Positions 1 through 10,261 are shown, numbered from the stretch's first letter. The stretch: 64,000 nt of DNA from Rubellimicrobium sp. (GCA_020852925.1 JADYZU010000075.1:1-64000), one strand, 5' to 3'. Numbers and translations are program-made. Notes: a model not told the origin generated them from the sequence alone.

Positions 1-261
1 GGGCATCGCGCCCTCGCCGGTGGTCGGCGTGTTCACCGTGGTGACGCGCGGATCGGCGGCGGCGGCGCGGTCGCCCTCGGAAAGGTCCAGATCGGCCGGC
101 GCGAACAGCACCACCGCCCGGAACCCCACGTCAAGGTGGTGGCGCAGGGTCGATCCGACCTCGACCGGATCCTCGGCCAGGATGAGCGCGGCCGGACCCC
201 GGGCCAGGACCGGACCCGCGCCGCGCAGGAATGCCCCGAGGCTGTCGAACCGCCCTGCCAT
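1..261 (-). CDS. Unknown protein, N-terminal part (runs off window)
   Basis: The first 87 codons of a minus-strand gene are visible, from an ATG at 261 to the window edge with no stop. The protein starts [20 protein letters not shown] and continues with an acidic segment and hydrophobic strands such as [13 protein letters not shown]. Third codon positions are strongly G/C, as in neighbouring genes. I do not recognise the family with certainty; similar reading frames sit divergent to miaB in related bacteria, but I cannot assign a function. The gene is divergent from miaB, with about 130 nt between the two start codons. Confidence 0.6.
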   Translation of the reverse strand, partial: MAGRFDSLGAFLRGAGPVLARGPAALILAEDPVEVGSTLRHHLDVGFRAVVLFAPADLDLSEGDRAAAADPRVTTVNTPTTGEGAMP

Positions 262-392
262 CTGCCCGCCCCGGTGCCTGCCTGTTTCGCGCGGCAGATT
301 CGGGCAACGCCCGCGCGATTGCAAGTGACCGCCCGGCCCGCTATGGGAAAATCCCGCCGCCACAGCCGCCGTCACATTCCGGGGGAACGCCG

Positions 393-1709
393 ATGTCCGC
401 ATCGAGAAAGCTGTTCATCAAGACCTACGGCTGCCAGATGAACGTCTATGACAGCGAACGCATGGCCGAGACCCTGGCCGCCGAAGGCTATGAGACCACC
501 GAAAGCCCCGAAGAGGCGGACATGGTGTTGCTCAACACCTGCCACATCCGCGAGAAGGCGGCCGAAAAGGTGTTCTCGGAACTCGGGCGGCTGCGCCCGC
601 TCAAGGAGGCGAAGCCCGGCCTGCGCATCGGCGTCGCCGGCTGCGTGGCCCAGGCCGAGGGCGACGAGATCATGCGTCGCATGCCGCTGGTCGATCTGGT
701 GGTCGGACCGCAAAGCTATTTCCGCCTGCCCGAGATGGCCCGCGCGGTCGAGGGCGGGGCACGCGTGGTCGACACCGATTTCCCGGCCGAGGACAAGTTC
801 GATCTTCTGGGCGCCCGTCCGCGCGGGCGGCGCGGGCCCACGGCCTTTCTGACCGTGCAGGAGGGTTGCGACAAGTTCTGCGCCTTCTGCGTCGTGCCCT
901 ATACCCGCGGCGCCGAGGTGAGCCGGCCCGCCGACCGCATCCTCGACGAGGCGCGCGCCCTGATCGCCGCCGGGGTGCGCGAGATCACGCTTCTGGGGCA
1001 GAACGTGAACGCCTGGCACGGCGCCGCGGGCGGGCTGGCCACCCTCATCGGGCAGCTTGCGCGTCTCGAGGGGCTGGACCGGATCCGCTACACCACGAGC
1101 CATCCCAACGACATGGACGATGCGCTGATCGCCGCCCATGGGCACGAGAAGCGCCTCATGCCCTATCTGCACCTGCCGGTGCAGTCCGGGTCCGACCGGG
1201 TGCTGAAGGCGATGAACCGCAAGCATACCGCCGAGGCCTATCTGCGCCTCGTCGAGCGCATCCGCGCCGCGCGGCCCGATATCCTGCTCAGCTCCGACTT
1301 CATCGTGGGCTTCCCCGGCGAGACCGAGGAGGAATTCGCCGCGACCATGGATCTGGTCCGCGCCGTGGGCTTTGGCAGCGCCTATTCCTTCCGCTATTCG
1401 CCACGCCCCGGCACCCCGGCGGCCAACCGGCCCGAACTGCCGGCCGACGAGGTCGAGGACCGGCTCTACCGGCTTCAGGCGCTGATCGACACCCAGGCCC
1501 GCGCCGCGCAGGAGGCCATGGTCGGCCGCGAGGTCGGCGTGCTGTTCGAGAGGCGCGGCCGCCTGCCGGGGCAGTGGGTGGGCAAGTCGGACCATCTCCA
1601 TGCGGTGCATGTGCACGGGCCCGACACCCTGTCAGGCACCTTCGCCCGGGTGAGAATCACCGCCTCGGCACCGCATTCGCTGGCGGGTGAACTGATCGAG
1701 CCGGCCTGA
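393..1709 (+). CDS. miaB: tRNA-2-methylthio-N6-dimethylallyladenosine synthase MiaB
   Basis: Radical SAM methylthiotransferase that converts i6A37 to ms2i6A37 in tRNAs reading UNN codons. The 438-residue protein has the N-terminal UPF0004 domain with three cluster-binding cysteines (about C14, C50, C84), the radical-SAM motif GCDKFCAFC (C159, C163, C166) and a C-terminal TRAM domain from about residue 370. I chose the ATG at 393 because it follows the Shine-Dalgarno-like ggggga and gives the normal family start [17 protein letters not shown]; the frame is open upstream to 231, but that extension is atypical. Length and motifs are normal for MiaB. The gene is divergent from the partial unknown gene on its left. 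Confidence 0.96.
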   Translation: MSASRKLFIKTYGCQMNVYDSERMAETLAAEGYETTESPEEADMVLLNTCHIREKAAEKVFSELGRLRPLKEAKPGLRIGVAGCVAQAEGDEIMRRMPLVDLVVGPQSYFRLPEMARAVEGGARVVDTDFPAEDKFDLLGARPRGRRGPTAFLTVQEGCDKFCAFCVVPYTRGAEVSRPADRILDEARALIAAGVREITLLGQNVNAWHGAAGGLATLIGQLARLEGLDRIRYTTSHPNDMDDALIAAHGHEKRLMPYLHLPVQSGSDRVLKAMNRKHTAEAYLRLVERIRAARPDILLSSDFIVGFPGETEEEFAATMDLVRAVGFGSAYSFRYSPRPGTPAANRPELPADEVEDRLYRLQALIDTQARAAQEAMVGREVGVLFERRGRLPGQWVGKSDHLHAVHVHGPDTLSGTFARVRITASAPHSLAGELIEPA

Positions 1710-1766
1710 TTGCGGCACGGGGGTTTCCCTGCGGGCAACAATATCCGTTCAGATAGGGTTTTGGGC

Positions 1767-1802
1767 TGCAACACGTGGCCGGAACCGGACTTTGGTGTTG
1801 CA
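1767..1802. promoter_or_regulatory. Inverted repeat upstream of the OmpA-like gene
   Basis: Perfect 8-bp arms, TGCAACAC (1767-1774) and GTGTTGCA (1795-1802), are separated by 20 nt. They lie in the comparatively AT-richer 207-nt gap between miaB and the OmpA-like gene. The spacer is too long and the arms too short for a convincing terminator, so a two-site operator is the better reading. No regulator can be named. Confidence 0.3.
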
Positions 1803-1916
1803 ACGCGACGTGATCCGCGTGAAGTGTTCGTTACGGATTTCGCTAGGCATGTCATTGCGCGGCTGCCCTGTGGGGACATGCTGGTGAAGACAGGAATTTG
1901 GGGGGTGACGAGAGCG

Positions 1917-2480
1917 ATGGGCAAATTTCGCAATGCCTTGGCGGCGGCGGCCGCAACGGCGCTCACGCTGGGAATGGTTCCGGCAGTGGCACAGCAGGCG
2001 CAATTGCCTGGCGCGACCGCGATGATCGACTGGGGGGTGTGGGTTGCCCCCGATGGCTGCATGTACTGGTATGCCGATGGCGGGATCGAGGGATACATGC
2101 TCGATCGGGTCGATCCCGAATCCGGGCTTCCGGTCTGTCTTCAGGTGAACACCTGCCTTGTCGAGAATACCGACACGCTGTTCCCGACCGATGGCGATGT
2201 CCTGACCGCCGAGGGGCGGCGCCGGCTTCTTGATTTCTTCCGCACCTCCGGGGCCTTCTCCTACTCGATCTACGGGCACACGGATTCGCGTGCCTCGGTC
2301 GAATACAACCAGGGCCTGTCCGAACGCCGGGCTGCCGCGGTCTATCGCGTCGCGCGCGAGGCGGGCGTGGTGGTCGAGCGGGTCATCGGCTTTGGCGAGT
2401 TGCGCCCGATCGCCCCGAACGATTCGGCTGCGAACATGCAGTTGAACCGTCGCGTCGAAATCGTCTGCTATCGGTGGTGA
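1917..2480 (+). CDS. OmpA-family C-terminal domain protein with Cys-bracketed N-terminal module
   Basis: Predicted periplasmic or outer-membrane-associated protein of 187 residues. A Sec signal peptide covers roughly residues 1-25 (cleavage near AVAQQA). A small module at residues 45-74 begins PDGC and ends SGLPVC. The C-terminal half is an OmpA/MotB-type peptidoglycan-binding domain, recognisable from YGHTDSRASVEYN, LSERRAAAVYRVA and NRRVEIVCYRW. I chose the ATG at 1917; an in-frame GTG at 1905 closer to the G-rich Shine-Dalgarno is an alternative. It sits one base upstream of a lipoprotein gene carrying the same module, so the two are probably co-translated envelope partners. The OmpA domain is clear; the biological role is unknown. 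Confidence 0.85.
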   Translation: MGKFRNALAAAAATALTLGMVPAVAQQAQLPGATAMIDWGVWVAPDGCMYWYADGGIEGYMLDRVDPESGLPVCLQVNTCLVENTDTLFPTDGDVLTAEGRRRLLDFFRTSGAFSYSIYGHTDSRASVEYNQGLSERRAAAVYRVAREAGVVVERVIGFGELRPIAPNDSAANMQLNRRVEIVCYRW

Positions 2481-2481
2481 G

Positions 2482-2925
2482 ATGATCATGTCGAAATTTC
2501 TGACCGCTCCGCTTCTTCTTGTTGCCGGGCTTGGCCTGTCGGGATGCCTTGCCCCCAATCCGGGCGTCGGGCCGAACGGCGAACTGCCGGTGATCGCGCG
2601 CCCCTGGGACCAGGGGATCGACTCGGTCCCGCTCTCGGCCATGACGATGCCCGCCGTGGCCTATGACCCGGACGGCTGTCAGGCGTGGCTCATGGATGAC
2701 GGCGTCGAGGGCTATGCCGGGCGCCGGCGTGACCGGGTGTCGGGCCTGCCGATCTGCAACAACCTCTACCCGCCCGGGACCGTGGTGCGCGACTACGAGA
2801 CCCCGACCGCCGGCATCGCCGACTGGGTGCCGACCCCGGCCTACGGTGCCCCGGTGGGGCCGCTGGCGCAGCAATGCCCGAACGGCATCCGCCTGAATCA
2901 GGCCGGGCAGGCGGTGTGCGCCTGA
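2482..2925 (+). CDS. Small lipoprotein sharing a module with the upstream OmpA-like protein
   Basis: 147-residue predicted lipoprotein: a hydrophobic leader ends in the lipobox LSGC with the lipidated Cys at residue 22. Residues 63-92 (PDGC...SGLPIC) closely match residues 45-74 of the preceding OmpA-like protein: PDGC, W, D-G-EGY, R and SGLP-C are at matching positions. The rest is proline-rich with further cysteines near the C terminus (QQCPNG, QAVCA). It starts one base after the upstream stop codon; a second ATG two codons in is an alternative start. A perfect hairpin terminator follows at 2975. Family not recognised beyond this shared module. Confidence 0.75.
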   Translation: MIMSKFLTAPLLLVAGLGLSGCLAPNPGVGPNGELPVIARPWDQGIDSVPLSAMTMPAVAYDPDGCQAWLMDDGVEGYAGRRRDRVSGLPICNNLYPPGTVVRDYETPTAGIADWVPTPAYGAPVGPLAQQCPNGIRLNQAGQAVCA

Positions 2926-2974
2926 TCCTGCCCTGACATGAGGCTGCCGCCGCCCACAGCGCCGGCAGCGACAG

Positions 2975-3001
2975 GGGCCGCGGGGCGATCCGCGGCCCTT
3001 T
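2975..3001 (+). terminator. Rho-independent-type terminator after the lipoprotein gene
   Basis: A 9-bp perfect GC stem (GGGCCGCGG at 2975-2983, CCGCGGCCC at 2990-2998) with loop GGCGAT is followed by TTT. A second hairpin with 7-bp arms (GCTGCCG/CGGCAGC, 2943-2969) lies just before it. Together they would end the OmpA/lipoprotein transcript ahead of phoH. Confidence 0.7.
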
Positions 3002-3104
3002 GGCCATCGTGGCGGCGCAATCCCTGTCGCCGGCCCGTGCCTTGGCCTTGCATCGGGCCCCGGGAATTGCCACCTTGCAGCTACACCCCTGCGAGGAGCC
3101 GCGT

Positions 3105-4090
<986 letters not shown>

Positions 4091-4094
<4 letters not shown>

Positions 4095-4654
4095 GCACCT
4101 CCCCCGCCCTCCCCGACCCTGCCGGTGCCGATTGCGGCGCCCGAACGCCGGCGATCGTGGAATGCCTGATCGAGGATCACCGGTGGCAGGCACTCGGCCT
4201 TGAGGGGCTGGCCGAAACCGCGGCACGCGCGGTCTTTGACCGGCTGGGGATCGACCCGGGCGCCTTCAGCGTCTCGGTGCTGGGCTGCAACGATGCGCGC
4301 ATCGCCGAACTGAACGCCGATTTCCGCGGCAAGCCGCAGCCGACCAATGTCCTGTCCTGGCCGTCCGAGGAACGCGGCGCCGCGGTGGCGGGGGACATGC
4401 CGGCGCTGCCACGGGCGGGGCAGGGCGATGGCGAACTGGGCGACATCGCCATCGCCCATGACATCTGCGCCGCCGAGGCCGCCGCCGCCGGGCGCAGCCT
4501 GCACGACCACGCCATGCATCTTGTCATCCACGGCATCCTGCATCTTCTGGGCTTCGATCACGAACGTGACGCGGATGCCGCGCTCATGGAGGGGATCGAG
4601 ACCGGGGTGCTTGGCAATCTGGGTATCGCCGACCCATATCTTGGCGAAGAGTGA
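4091..4654 (+). CDS. ybeY: Endoribonuclease YbeY (rRNA maturation factor)
   Basis: Zinc-dependent endoribonuclease for 16S rRNA 3'-end maturation and ribosome quality control. The diagnostic zinc motif HGILHLLGFDH (H-x3-H-x5-H) is at about residues 147-157 of 187. TNVLSWPSEE and the GELGDIAIA stretch are also typical. Translation apparently begins at a TTG overlapping the phoH stop by four bases. The first 20 or so residues are Pro/Ala-rich and probably dispensable. Length is normal for alphaproteobacterial YbeY. Confidence 0.94.
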
Positions 4655-4687
4655 TCCCCGGGGCCCATCCCCGGCAGGAAGGAGACC

Positions 4688-5593
4688 ATGTCGCATCCCC
4701 CCGACGCGCCCGCCCCCGGCGGCGCCGCGCCCCGCGAGGCAGAGGATTCTGCCGAACCCGACCCTTCCGAAGGATCGGGACGCGGTCTTTTCACCCGCCT
4801 GCGCGAAGTCTTTGCCGCCCCCGATCCGGCCGCCGGTTCCGCGGTTCCGCCCGCGGCGCGCGATCCCTCGTTGGTCAACCTGCGCCGGCTGCGGGTCGGG
4901 GATGTGGCGATCCCCACTGCGGAAATCGTGGCCGTGCCCGTCACCATCGGCCTTGACGCGCTGGTCGAGGCGTTCCGCGCCTCGGGCCTGACCCGGATCC
5001 CGGTCTACGAGGGCAACCTCGACCATCCGCTCGGGCTGGTGAACCTCAAGGATCTGGCGCTGCGCTACGGATTCGCCGGCACGGGCGGGGCCGGGTTCGA
5101 CCTGCGCGCGATCCTGCGGCCACTGCTGTTCGTGCCGCCGTCGATGCGGGCCGGGGTGCTCTTGCACAAGATGCAGGCCGAACGCACCCACATGGCGCTG
5201 GTGATCGACGAATACGGCGGCACCGACGGCCTTGTGACGATCGAGGATCTGGTCGAAACCGTGGTCGGCGCCATCGACGACGAACATGACGAGGCCGAGG
5301 ATGCCCCGATCCGCCGCGACCGTGACGGAAGCTGGCTCATCGACGCGGGCGCCGAACTCGAGGATCTGTGCCGCGCCATCGGCCATGCCCTGACCGCGCA
5401 CGAGGCCGTGGATGCCGAGGATGTCGATACGGTGGGCGGGCTGGTGTTCCTGCTGGCCGGTCATGTGCCGGTGCGGGGCGAAGTGGTCGCCCACCCCGAG
5501 GGCTATACCTTCGAAGTGATCGAGGCCGACCGCCGCCGCGTGCGCCGTCTGCGCCTGCGTCCGCCGCCGGACCGTTCGCCGACCGATGCCTGA
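4688..5593 (+). CDS. corC: CorC/TlyC-type CBS-domain protein
   Basis: 301-residue protein of the CorC/HlyC (hemolysin C/TlyC) family: a Pro/Glu-rich N-terminal extension (1-45), tandem CBS domains (about 75-205, including LDHPLGLVNLKDLA and ALVIDEYGGTDGLVTIEDL) and a C-terminal CorC_HlyC domain (about 215-290, EGYTFEVIEADRRRV). There are no membrane spans, so it is the short cytosolic CBS form without a DUF21 membrane domain. The family is associated with Mg/Co efflux or transport modulation. AAGGAG precedes the ATG, and its end overlaps lnt by eight bases. The symbol is by family; the biochemical role here is inferred. Confidence 0.88.
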   Translation: MSHPPDAPAPGGAAPREAEDSAEPDPSEGSGRGLFTRLREVFAAPDPAAGSAVPPAARDPSLVNLRRLRVGDVAIPTAEIVAVPVTIGLDALVEAFRASGLTRIPVYEGNLDHPLGLVNLKDLALRYGFAGTGGAGFDLRAILRPLLFVPPSMRAGVLLHKMQAERTHMALVIDEYGGTDGLVTIEDLVETVVGAIDDEHDEAEDAPIRRDRDGSWLIDAGAELEDLCRAIGHALTAHEAVDAEDVDTVGGLVFLLAGHVPVRGEVVAHPEGYTFEVIEADRRRVRRLRLRPPPDRSPTDA

Positions 5594-7127
5594 GAGGCGT
5601 CCGGGCGCAGGGCGCCTTGCGCGCCTTGCGGCGCCGGGCGCGTGGATCGTGGCGGGCGCGATGATCGCGCTGGGGCAGGTGCCCTGGGGGATGGCCTGGC
5701 TTGCGCTGGCGATGCTGGCGGTGGTGTTCGCGCTGCCCCTGCCCGCGCGCATGGGCGCGGCGGCGCTGCGAGGCTGGGCCCTGGGCTTCGGGCATTTCCT
5801 GCTTGCGCTCGAATGGATCACGCAGCCTTTCATGGTCGATCCGGCGCGCGACGGCTGGATGGCGCCCTTTGGCCTGTTGTTCATGACGGGGGGGCTGGCG
5901 CTGTTCTGGGGGGCGGCCTTTGCCCTGGCGTCCTGGGGCGCGCGCCGGTCGCGGCTGCCGGGGCCGCTCGTCCTGGTGCTGTGCTGGGCCGGCGCGGAAA
6001 TGCTGCGCGCCCATGTCATGACCGGATTCCCCTGGGCGATGATCGGCCATGTCTGGTCCGCCACCCCGCTGGCCGCGACTGTCGCGCTCTGGGGGGCGCA
6101 GGGGCTTACCTTGCTGACGCTGGCGCTGGCGGCGGTGATGGGGGCGGGCCTGCGCGCCGGATGGCGGCAGGGCGCGCGCGCGGCGGTTCTGGTCCTCGTG
6201 CCGCCTGCGGCCCTTCTGGGGGCCATGCCCGTCCTCGATCCGGGGCCCGCGCCCGCGCCCGATCCGGCGGCGCCCCGGGTGCGGATCGTCCAGCCCGATG
6301 TCCCCCAGCGCGACAAGACCGATCCGGCCGCCGTCCCGGTCTATACCCGCCGCCTGCTTGACCTGACGGCCCGGCCGGGGCGGCCCGATCTGGTGGTCTG
6401 GCCGGAAACGGCATTGCCGTGGCTGCTCGATTCCATGCCCGATGTGCTGGCGATGGTGGCCGGGGCCGCGGATGGCGCCCCGGTTGCCCTTGGCGTCCAG
6501 CGCGAGGAGGGCGGGCGCTACTTCAATGCGCTCGCCCTTGTCGGCGCGGGGGGAGAGGTGCTGTCGGTCTATGACAAGCACCACCTTGTCCCCTTCGGCG
6601 AATATGTGCCGCTTGGCGATCTCATGGCGCGCTGGGGCATCCATGGTCTGGCAGCGTCCGAAGGCGGGGGCTATTCCGCCGGCCCCGGTCCGGCGCTGAT
6701 CGAGGTGCCGGGGATCGGGCCGGCGATGCCGCTCATCTGCTACGAGGGGATCTTTGCCCAGGAGGTGGGCGCCGCCCCCGGCCGGGCGCGGTTCCTGCTG
6801 CTGGTGACGAATGACGCCTGGTTCGGCGATCTTGTCGGCCCCTATCAGCATTTCGCCCTTGGCCGCCTCAGGGCGATCGAACAGGGGTTGCCGATGGTGC
6901 GGGCGGCGAATACCGGGGTTTCGGCCATGATCGACGCGCAGGGCCGGGTGATCGAGAGCCTGCCCCTTGGACAGGCGGGGATCATCGACGCCGCGCTGCC
7001 GCCGGCGCTGGCGCCGCCCCTGTATGCGCGCACCGGCGACTGGCCGGTGGTGGCGGCGATCCTTGCGGGCCTTGCGGCCGCCCTCGGGATGCGCAGGCGC
7101 ATTGACCCCGGCGGGCGCCCGCAATAA
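5586..7127 (+). CDS. lnt: Apolipoprotein N-acyltransferase
   Basis: Inner-membrane enzyme that adds the third acyl chain to the N-terminal Cys of lipoproteins. The 513-residue protein has an N-terminal multi-span membrane region (about 1-210) followed by a periplasmic nitrilase-fold domain. The catalytic triad is readable as Glu in WPETALPW (about E274), Lys in [12 protein letters not shown] (K331) and Cys in LICYEG (C385), close to E. coli E267/K335/C387. It overlaps corC by eight bases and precedes the metK riboswitch. The 2482 gene, among others, would supply lipoprotein substrate. Confidence 0.95.
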   Translation: MPERRPGAGRLARLAAPGAWIVAGAMIALGQVPWGMAWLALAMLAVVFALPLPARMGAAALRGWALGFGHFLLALEWITQPFMVDPARDGWMAPFGLLFMTGGLALFWGAAFALASWGARRSRLPGPLVLVLCWAGAEMLRAHVMTGFPWAMIGHVWSATPLAATVALWGAQGLTLLTLALAAVMGAGLRAGWRQGARAAVLVLVPPAALLGAMPVLDPGPAPAPDPAAPRVRIVQPDVPQRDKTDPAAVPVYTRRLLDLTARPGRPDLVVWPETALPWLLDSMPDVLAMVAGAADGAPVALGVQREEGGRYFNALALVGAGGEVLSVYDKHHLVPFGEYVPLGDLMARWGIHGLAASEGGGYSAGPGPALIEVPGIGPAMPLICYEGIFAQEVGAAPGRARFLLLVTNDAWFGDLVGPYQHFALGRLRAIEQGLPMVRAANTGVSAMIDAQGRVIESLPLGQAGIIDAALPPALAPPLYARTGDWPVVAAILAGLAAALGMRRRIDPGGRPQ

Positions 7128-7142
7128 CCCTGTCGGGCAAAC

Positions 7143-7190
7143 CCCGCCACAACGGCTTCCTGGCGTGACGGGCGAAACCCAATGGAGCAC
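7143..7190 (+). promoter_or_regulatory. SAM/SAH riboswitch controlling metK translation
   Basis: The leader matches the small SAM/SAH (env9b-type) riboswitch nearly base for base: ACAACGGCTTCCTGGCGTG (7149-7167) and the tail ATGGAGCA (7182-7189). The outer stem pairs CCCG+CAC (7143-7146, 7148-7150) with GTG+CGGG (7165-7167, 7169-7172) around one C/A mismatch. The loop CTTCC can pair with the Shine-Dalgarno GGAG at 7184-7187, seven bases before the metK ATG, giving the H-type pseudoknot that hides the ribosome site when SAM or SAH is bound. This class is known from Rhodobacterales upstream of metK; the identification here is from the sequence and gene context. Confidence 0.9.
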
Positions 7191-7194
7191 ACCC

Positions 7195-8376
7195 ATGTCC
7201 CGCCTTGATTATGTCTTCACCTCGGAATCCGTGTCCGAGGGGCATCCCGACAAATTGTGCGACCGCATCTCGGATTCGGTCCTCGATGCCTTTCTCGCCG
7301 AGGAACCCCAGGCGCGCGTGGCCTGCGAGACCTTTGCCACCACCGGCCGCGTCATCGTCGGCGGCGAAATCGGGCTTTCGGACAAGGCCCGGCTGGGCCG
7401 GATGAAGGAGCAGGTGGATGGCATCGTGCGCGAAGCGATCCGCGACATCGGCTATGAACAGGACAAGTTCCACTGGCGCACGGTCGAGATCACCAACCTG
7501 CTGCACGAACAGTCGGCCCATATCGCCCAGGGCGTGGATGCCCGCGACGGCAAGGACGAGGGCGCGGGCGATCAGGGCATCATGTTCGGCTATGCCACGC
7601 GCGAGACGCCGGAACTGATGCCGGCGCCGATCCTCTATGCCCATGCGGTGCTGCGCCGTCTTGCCGAGGCGCGCAAGTCCGGGCAGGAGCCGCTGCTGCG
7701 CCCGGATGCGAAATCGCAGATCTCGCTGCGCTATGCGGGGGGGCGGCCGGTCGAGGTGACCTCGATCGTGCTCTCGACCCAGCACGAGAGCGAGGCGCAG
7801 TCGAGCGCCGACATCCGCGCCATCGTCGAGCCGCATGTGCGCGCGGTCCTGCCCGAGGACTGGATCACGCCGGCGACGAAATGGTGGGTGAACCCCACGG
7901 GGGCCTTTGTCATCGGCGGACCGGACGGGGACGCGGGCCTGACCGGGCGCAAGATCATCGTCGATACCTATGGCGGTGCCGCGCCGCACGGGGGCGGGGC
8001 GTTTTCGGGCAAGGATCCGACCAAGGTGGACCGTTCGGCCGCCTATGCCGCGCGCTATCTGGCCAAGAACGTGGTGGCCGCGGGTCTGGCCGATCGCTGC
8101 ACCATCCAGCTTTCCTATGCCATCGGCGTGTCGCAGCCGCTGTCGATCTATGCCGATCTGCACGGCACCGGGCAGGTGCCCGAGGCGGCGGTCGAGCGGG
8201 CCCTCTCGGAGGTCATGGACCTGTCCCCGCGCGGCATCCGCCTGCATCTGGGGCTGAACCGGCCGATCTATGCCCGCACCGCCGCCTATGGCCATTTCGG
8301 CCGCGCGCCAGAGGCCGACGGCGGCTTTTCCTGGGAACGCACTGACCTGGCCGATGCGCTGCGCGCCGCAGTCTGA
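7195..8376 (+). CDS. metK: S-adenosylmethionine synthetase
   Basis: Makes SAM from methionine and ATP. The 393-residue protein has [12 protein letters not shown] near residue 16, [12 protein letters not shown] near 123 and the C-terminal signature [19 protein letters not shown] near 263. The start is the ATG at 7195 because it follows the riboswitch-controlled GGAG; the frame is open further upstream, but that region is riboswitch and lnt. SAM is also used by the methyltransferases nearby (TrmB and the seven-step corrin methylation enzymes), and feedback at the RNA level would match supply to demand. Confidence 0.97.
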   Translation: MSRLDYVFTSESVSEGHPDKLCDRISDSVLDAFLAEEPQARVACETFATTGRVIVGGEIGLSDKARLGRMKEQVDGIVREAIRDIGYEQDKFHWRTVEITNLLHEQSAHIAQGVDARDGKDEGAGDQGIMFGYATRETPELMPAPILYAHAVLRRLAEARKSGQEPLLRPDAKSQISLRYAGGRPVEVTSIVLSTQHESEAQSSADIRAIVEPHVRAVLPEDWITPATKWWVNPTGAFVIGGPDGDAGLTGRKIIVDTYGGAAPHGGGAFSGKDPTKVDRSAAYAARYLAKNVVAAGLADRCTIQLSYAIGVSQPLSIYADLHGTGQVPEAAVERALSEVMDLSPRGIRLHLGLNRPIYARTAAYGHFGRAPEADGGFSWERTDLADALRAAV

Positions 8377-8415
8377 GGCGGGGCGGGGCCGGGGCCAGGG
8401 ACGACAGGAGAGACC

Positions 8416-9132
8416 ATGACCGATCACGACGATCCGCGCGCCCATCCCTCGGGCGCGCCCTGGCGCAATTTCTATGGCCGCGTGCATGGCAAGACGCTGC
8501 GCCCCGGCCAGAAGGCGGCGCTGGCGCATGACCTCGGGCTGCTGACCCTTGCGGGGGTGGATTTCGCCTCGAACCCCGGACGGACTCCCCTCGACCTCGG
8601 GGCGCGGTTCGGGGCGCGGCCGGTCTGGCTCGAGATCGGGTTCGGGGGCGGCGAGCATCTGGTGCATATGGCGGTGGGCAACCCGCAGGTCGGGCTGATC
8701 GGGGCCGAGCCCTTTGTCAACGGCGTGGCCATGCTGCTGGGCCGGATCCGCGGGGCCGGGGTGGAGAATGTCGCGCTGCATCCGGGGGATGTGCGCGACC
8801 TGTTCGACGTGCTGCCCGACGGCGGGATCGCGAAGGCTTTCCTCAACTATCCCGACCCCTGGCCCAAGGCGCGCCACCACCGCCGCCGCTTCGTGACGCC
8901 GCAGTATCTCGGGCCGCTTTGGCGGGTGATGGCGCCGGGGGCCGAATTGCGGGTGGCCACCGACATTCCCGACTATGTGCGCCAGACCCTCGAGGAGGTG
9001 CCGGCGGCCGGGTTCGCGCGCGTGGCGCATCCCGAGGGACAGGCCTGGGACGACTGGCCCTCGACCCGTTACGAGGCCAAGGCCCTGCGCGAGGGGCGGG
9101 CGCCGCATTACCTGACCTTCCGCAGGCTCTGA
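8416..9132 (+). CDS. trmB: tRNA (guanine-N7)-methyltransferase TrmB
   Basis: SAM-dependent enzyme forming m7G46 in tRNA. The 238-residue protein has the SAM-binding EIGFGGGEHLVHMA, the GAEPFVNGVA strand and the conserved catalytic/substrate motif NYPDPWPKARHHRRRF. AGGAGAGACC precedes the ATG, 39 nt after the metK stop, so co-transcription with metK is likely. Length is usual for the family. The gene ends in a G/C-hairpin-rich convergent intergenic region shared with nagB. Confidence 0.95.
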   Translation: MTDHDDPRAHPSGAPWRNFYGRVHGKTLRPGQKAALAHDLGLLTLAGVDFASNPGRTPLDLGARFGARPVWLEIGFGGGEHLVHMAVGNPQVGLIGAEPFVNGVAMLLGRIRGAGVENVALHPGDVRDLFDVLPDGGIAKAFLNYPDPWPKARHHRRRFVTPQYLGPLWRVMAPGAELRVATDIPDYVRQTLEEVPAAGFARVAHPEGQAWDDWPSTRYEAKALREGRAPHYLTFRRL

Positions 9133-9170
9133 CCCCCCCGCCCTTGCGCCCTGTCCCCGGCCGAGCGGGA

Positions 9171-9235
9171 GGGGGGCTCTGCCCCCCGGCCCTGCGGGCC
9201 TCCCCCCGGGGTATTTGCCGCAAAGATGAAGGGGG
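9171..9235. repeat. Rhodobacterales-type intergenic palindromic repeat, copy 1
   Basis: Two hairpins (GGGGGGC-TCT-GCCCCCC at 9171-9187 and GGCCC-TGC-GGGCC at 9188-9200) are followed by CCCCCCGGGGTATTTGCCGC and AAAGATGAAGGGG. The same composite element occurs at 25863-25916. It lies between the convergent trmB and nagB genes, just beyond the nagB stop, and may act as a bidirectional terminator. Confidence 0.7.
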
Positions 9236-9257
9236 CGCCGTTTCCGGGGTGCAGCGG

Positions 9258-10010
9258 TCAGGGCGTGAGATCGGCTGCCGCCGCGCGGTCGAGGATGACC
9301 GTCACCGCCAGGTGGCGCCGCAGGAACGAGGCGGGGCAGTCGGGGCCGACCGGGCCCCTGAGCATGGCCCGCACCGCCGCGGCCTTGCCGGGGCCGGTCG
9401 CGACCAGAAGGATGCGGCGCGCGGCAAGGATCGAGGCGATCCCCATGGTGATGGCGCGGGCCGGCACCTCTTCGCCGGGGCCGAAGAAGCGGGCGTTGTC
9501 CTTGACGGTGCGCGGATCGAGCGTGACCACGCGGGTGCGGCTTTCGGCGCTGCTGCCCGGTTCGTTGAAGCCGATGTGGCCGTTGCCGCCCAGTCCGAGA
9601 AGCTGAAGATCGACCGGGCCGCCGGAGGCGAGCGCGGCCTCGTAGCGGGCGGCTTCGGCCTGCGGGTCGGGGGCGATGCCCGAGGGCAGGTCCATGCGCG
9701 CCGGATCCATGCCAGTGGGCGTGGCGAAATGGGTGTTCATGAAATGGCGGTAGGATTGCGGGTGATCGGGCGGCAGGCCCACATATTCGTCGAGGTTGAA
9801 GCTGCGGGCCCGGGCGAGCGCGATCCCCCCCGCGGCGATCATGCGGGCGAGGCTGGCGTAGACCGGGACCATGGTTCCCCCGGTCGCAAGGCCGAGGACC
9901 GCGTCGGGGCGGTCGCGCAAGGTGGCGGCGATCACGCGCGCGGCTTCTTCGGAGGCGGCCGCGGCATCGTCGAGGATGGTGACGGCTGGGCTGTGGTCGT
10001 GCTCGGTCAT
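9258..10010 (-). CDS. nagB: Glucosamine-6-phosphate deaminase
   Basis: Sugar-phosphate isomerase-family enzyme (250 residues) expected to convert glucosamine-6-phosphate to fructose-6-phosphate and ammonia. Family motifs are LGLATGGTMVPVYASL (phosphate loop), FNLDEYVGLPPDHPQSYRHF (catalytic Asp/Glu region) and LGLGGNGHIGFNEPGSSAES with the catalytic His and Glu. The ATG at 10010 is preceded by GGGAAG at good spacing. It stands alone, without nagA or a transporter beside it. 6-Phosphogluconolactonase is a relative, but the LDEY and GHIGFNEP motifs favour NagB. Confidence 0.92.
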   Translation of the reverse strand: MTEHDHSPAVTILDDAAAASEEAARVIAATLRDRPDAVLGLATGGTMVPVYASLARMIAAGGIALARARSFNLDEYVGLPPDHPQSYRHFMNTHFATPTGMDPARMDLPSGIAPDPQAEAARYEAALASGGPVDLQLLGLGGNGHIGFNEPGSSAESRTRVVTLDPRTVKDNARFFGPGEEVPARAITMGIASILAARRILLVATGPGKAAAVRAMLRGPVGPDCPASFLRRHLAVTVILDRAAAADLTP

Positions 10011-10261
10011 GGATCGGTCTTCCCGTGCGGCCGGCGGATGCGCCGGCCGGATCCCGCCCGGGCGGATCGGTTGAGTCCGGTCCATCGCCGGCGGGTTCGC
10101 GAGCCGGGCCTTAGCATCCGGCGCCCTTCTGCGGCAAGGCCGGGCCGGGGCCGGGCGCGCGGAGCCTTGCCGGTGCGTTCACGGGCCGGGCGCGGGCGGG
10201 TCACGGGCGGGTTACGGGCCGGGGCGCGGGAAAGAGCGTTTCCGGCAACCGGGCCCGCCTG
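10011..10261. other. Intergenic stretch, nagB leader and synthetase trailer
   Basis: A 251-nt non-coding, extremely GC-rich stretch between two minus-strand genes. It holds a CGGCGGATGCGCCGG-type hairpin just upstream of nagB, imprecise repeats of a CGGGCGGGTTACGGGC-like unit (about 10182-10223) and a small inverted repeat GGAAAGAGCGTTTCC (10229-10243) downstream of the synthetase gene that could help end its transcript. No conserved promoter element could be read. Confidence 0.4.

Noticed and set aside
231..392. Longer MiaB start at 231
   Set aside because: The extension overlaps the divergent gene's start region and is unlike MiaB; ATG at 393 has the ribosome site.
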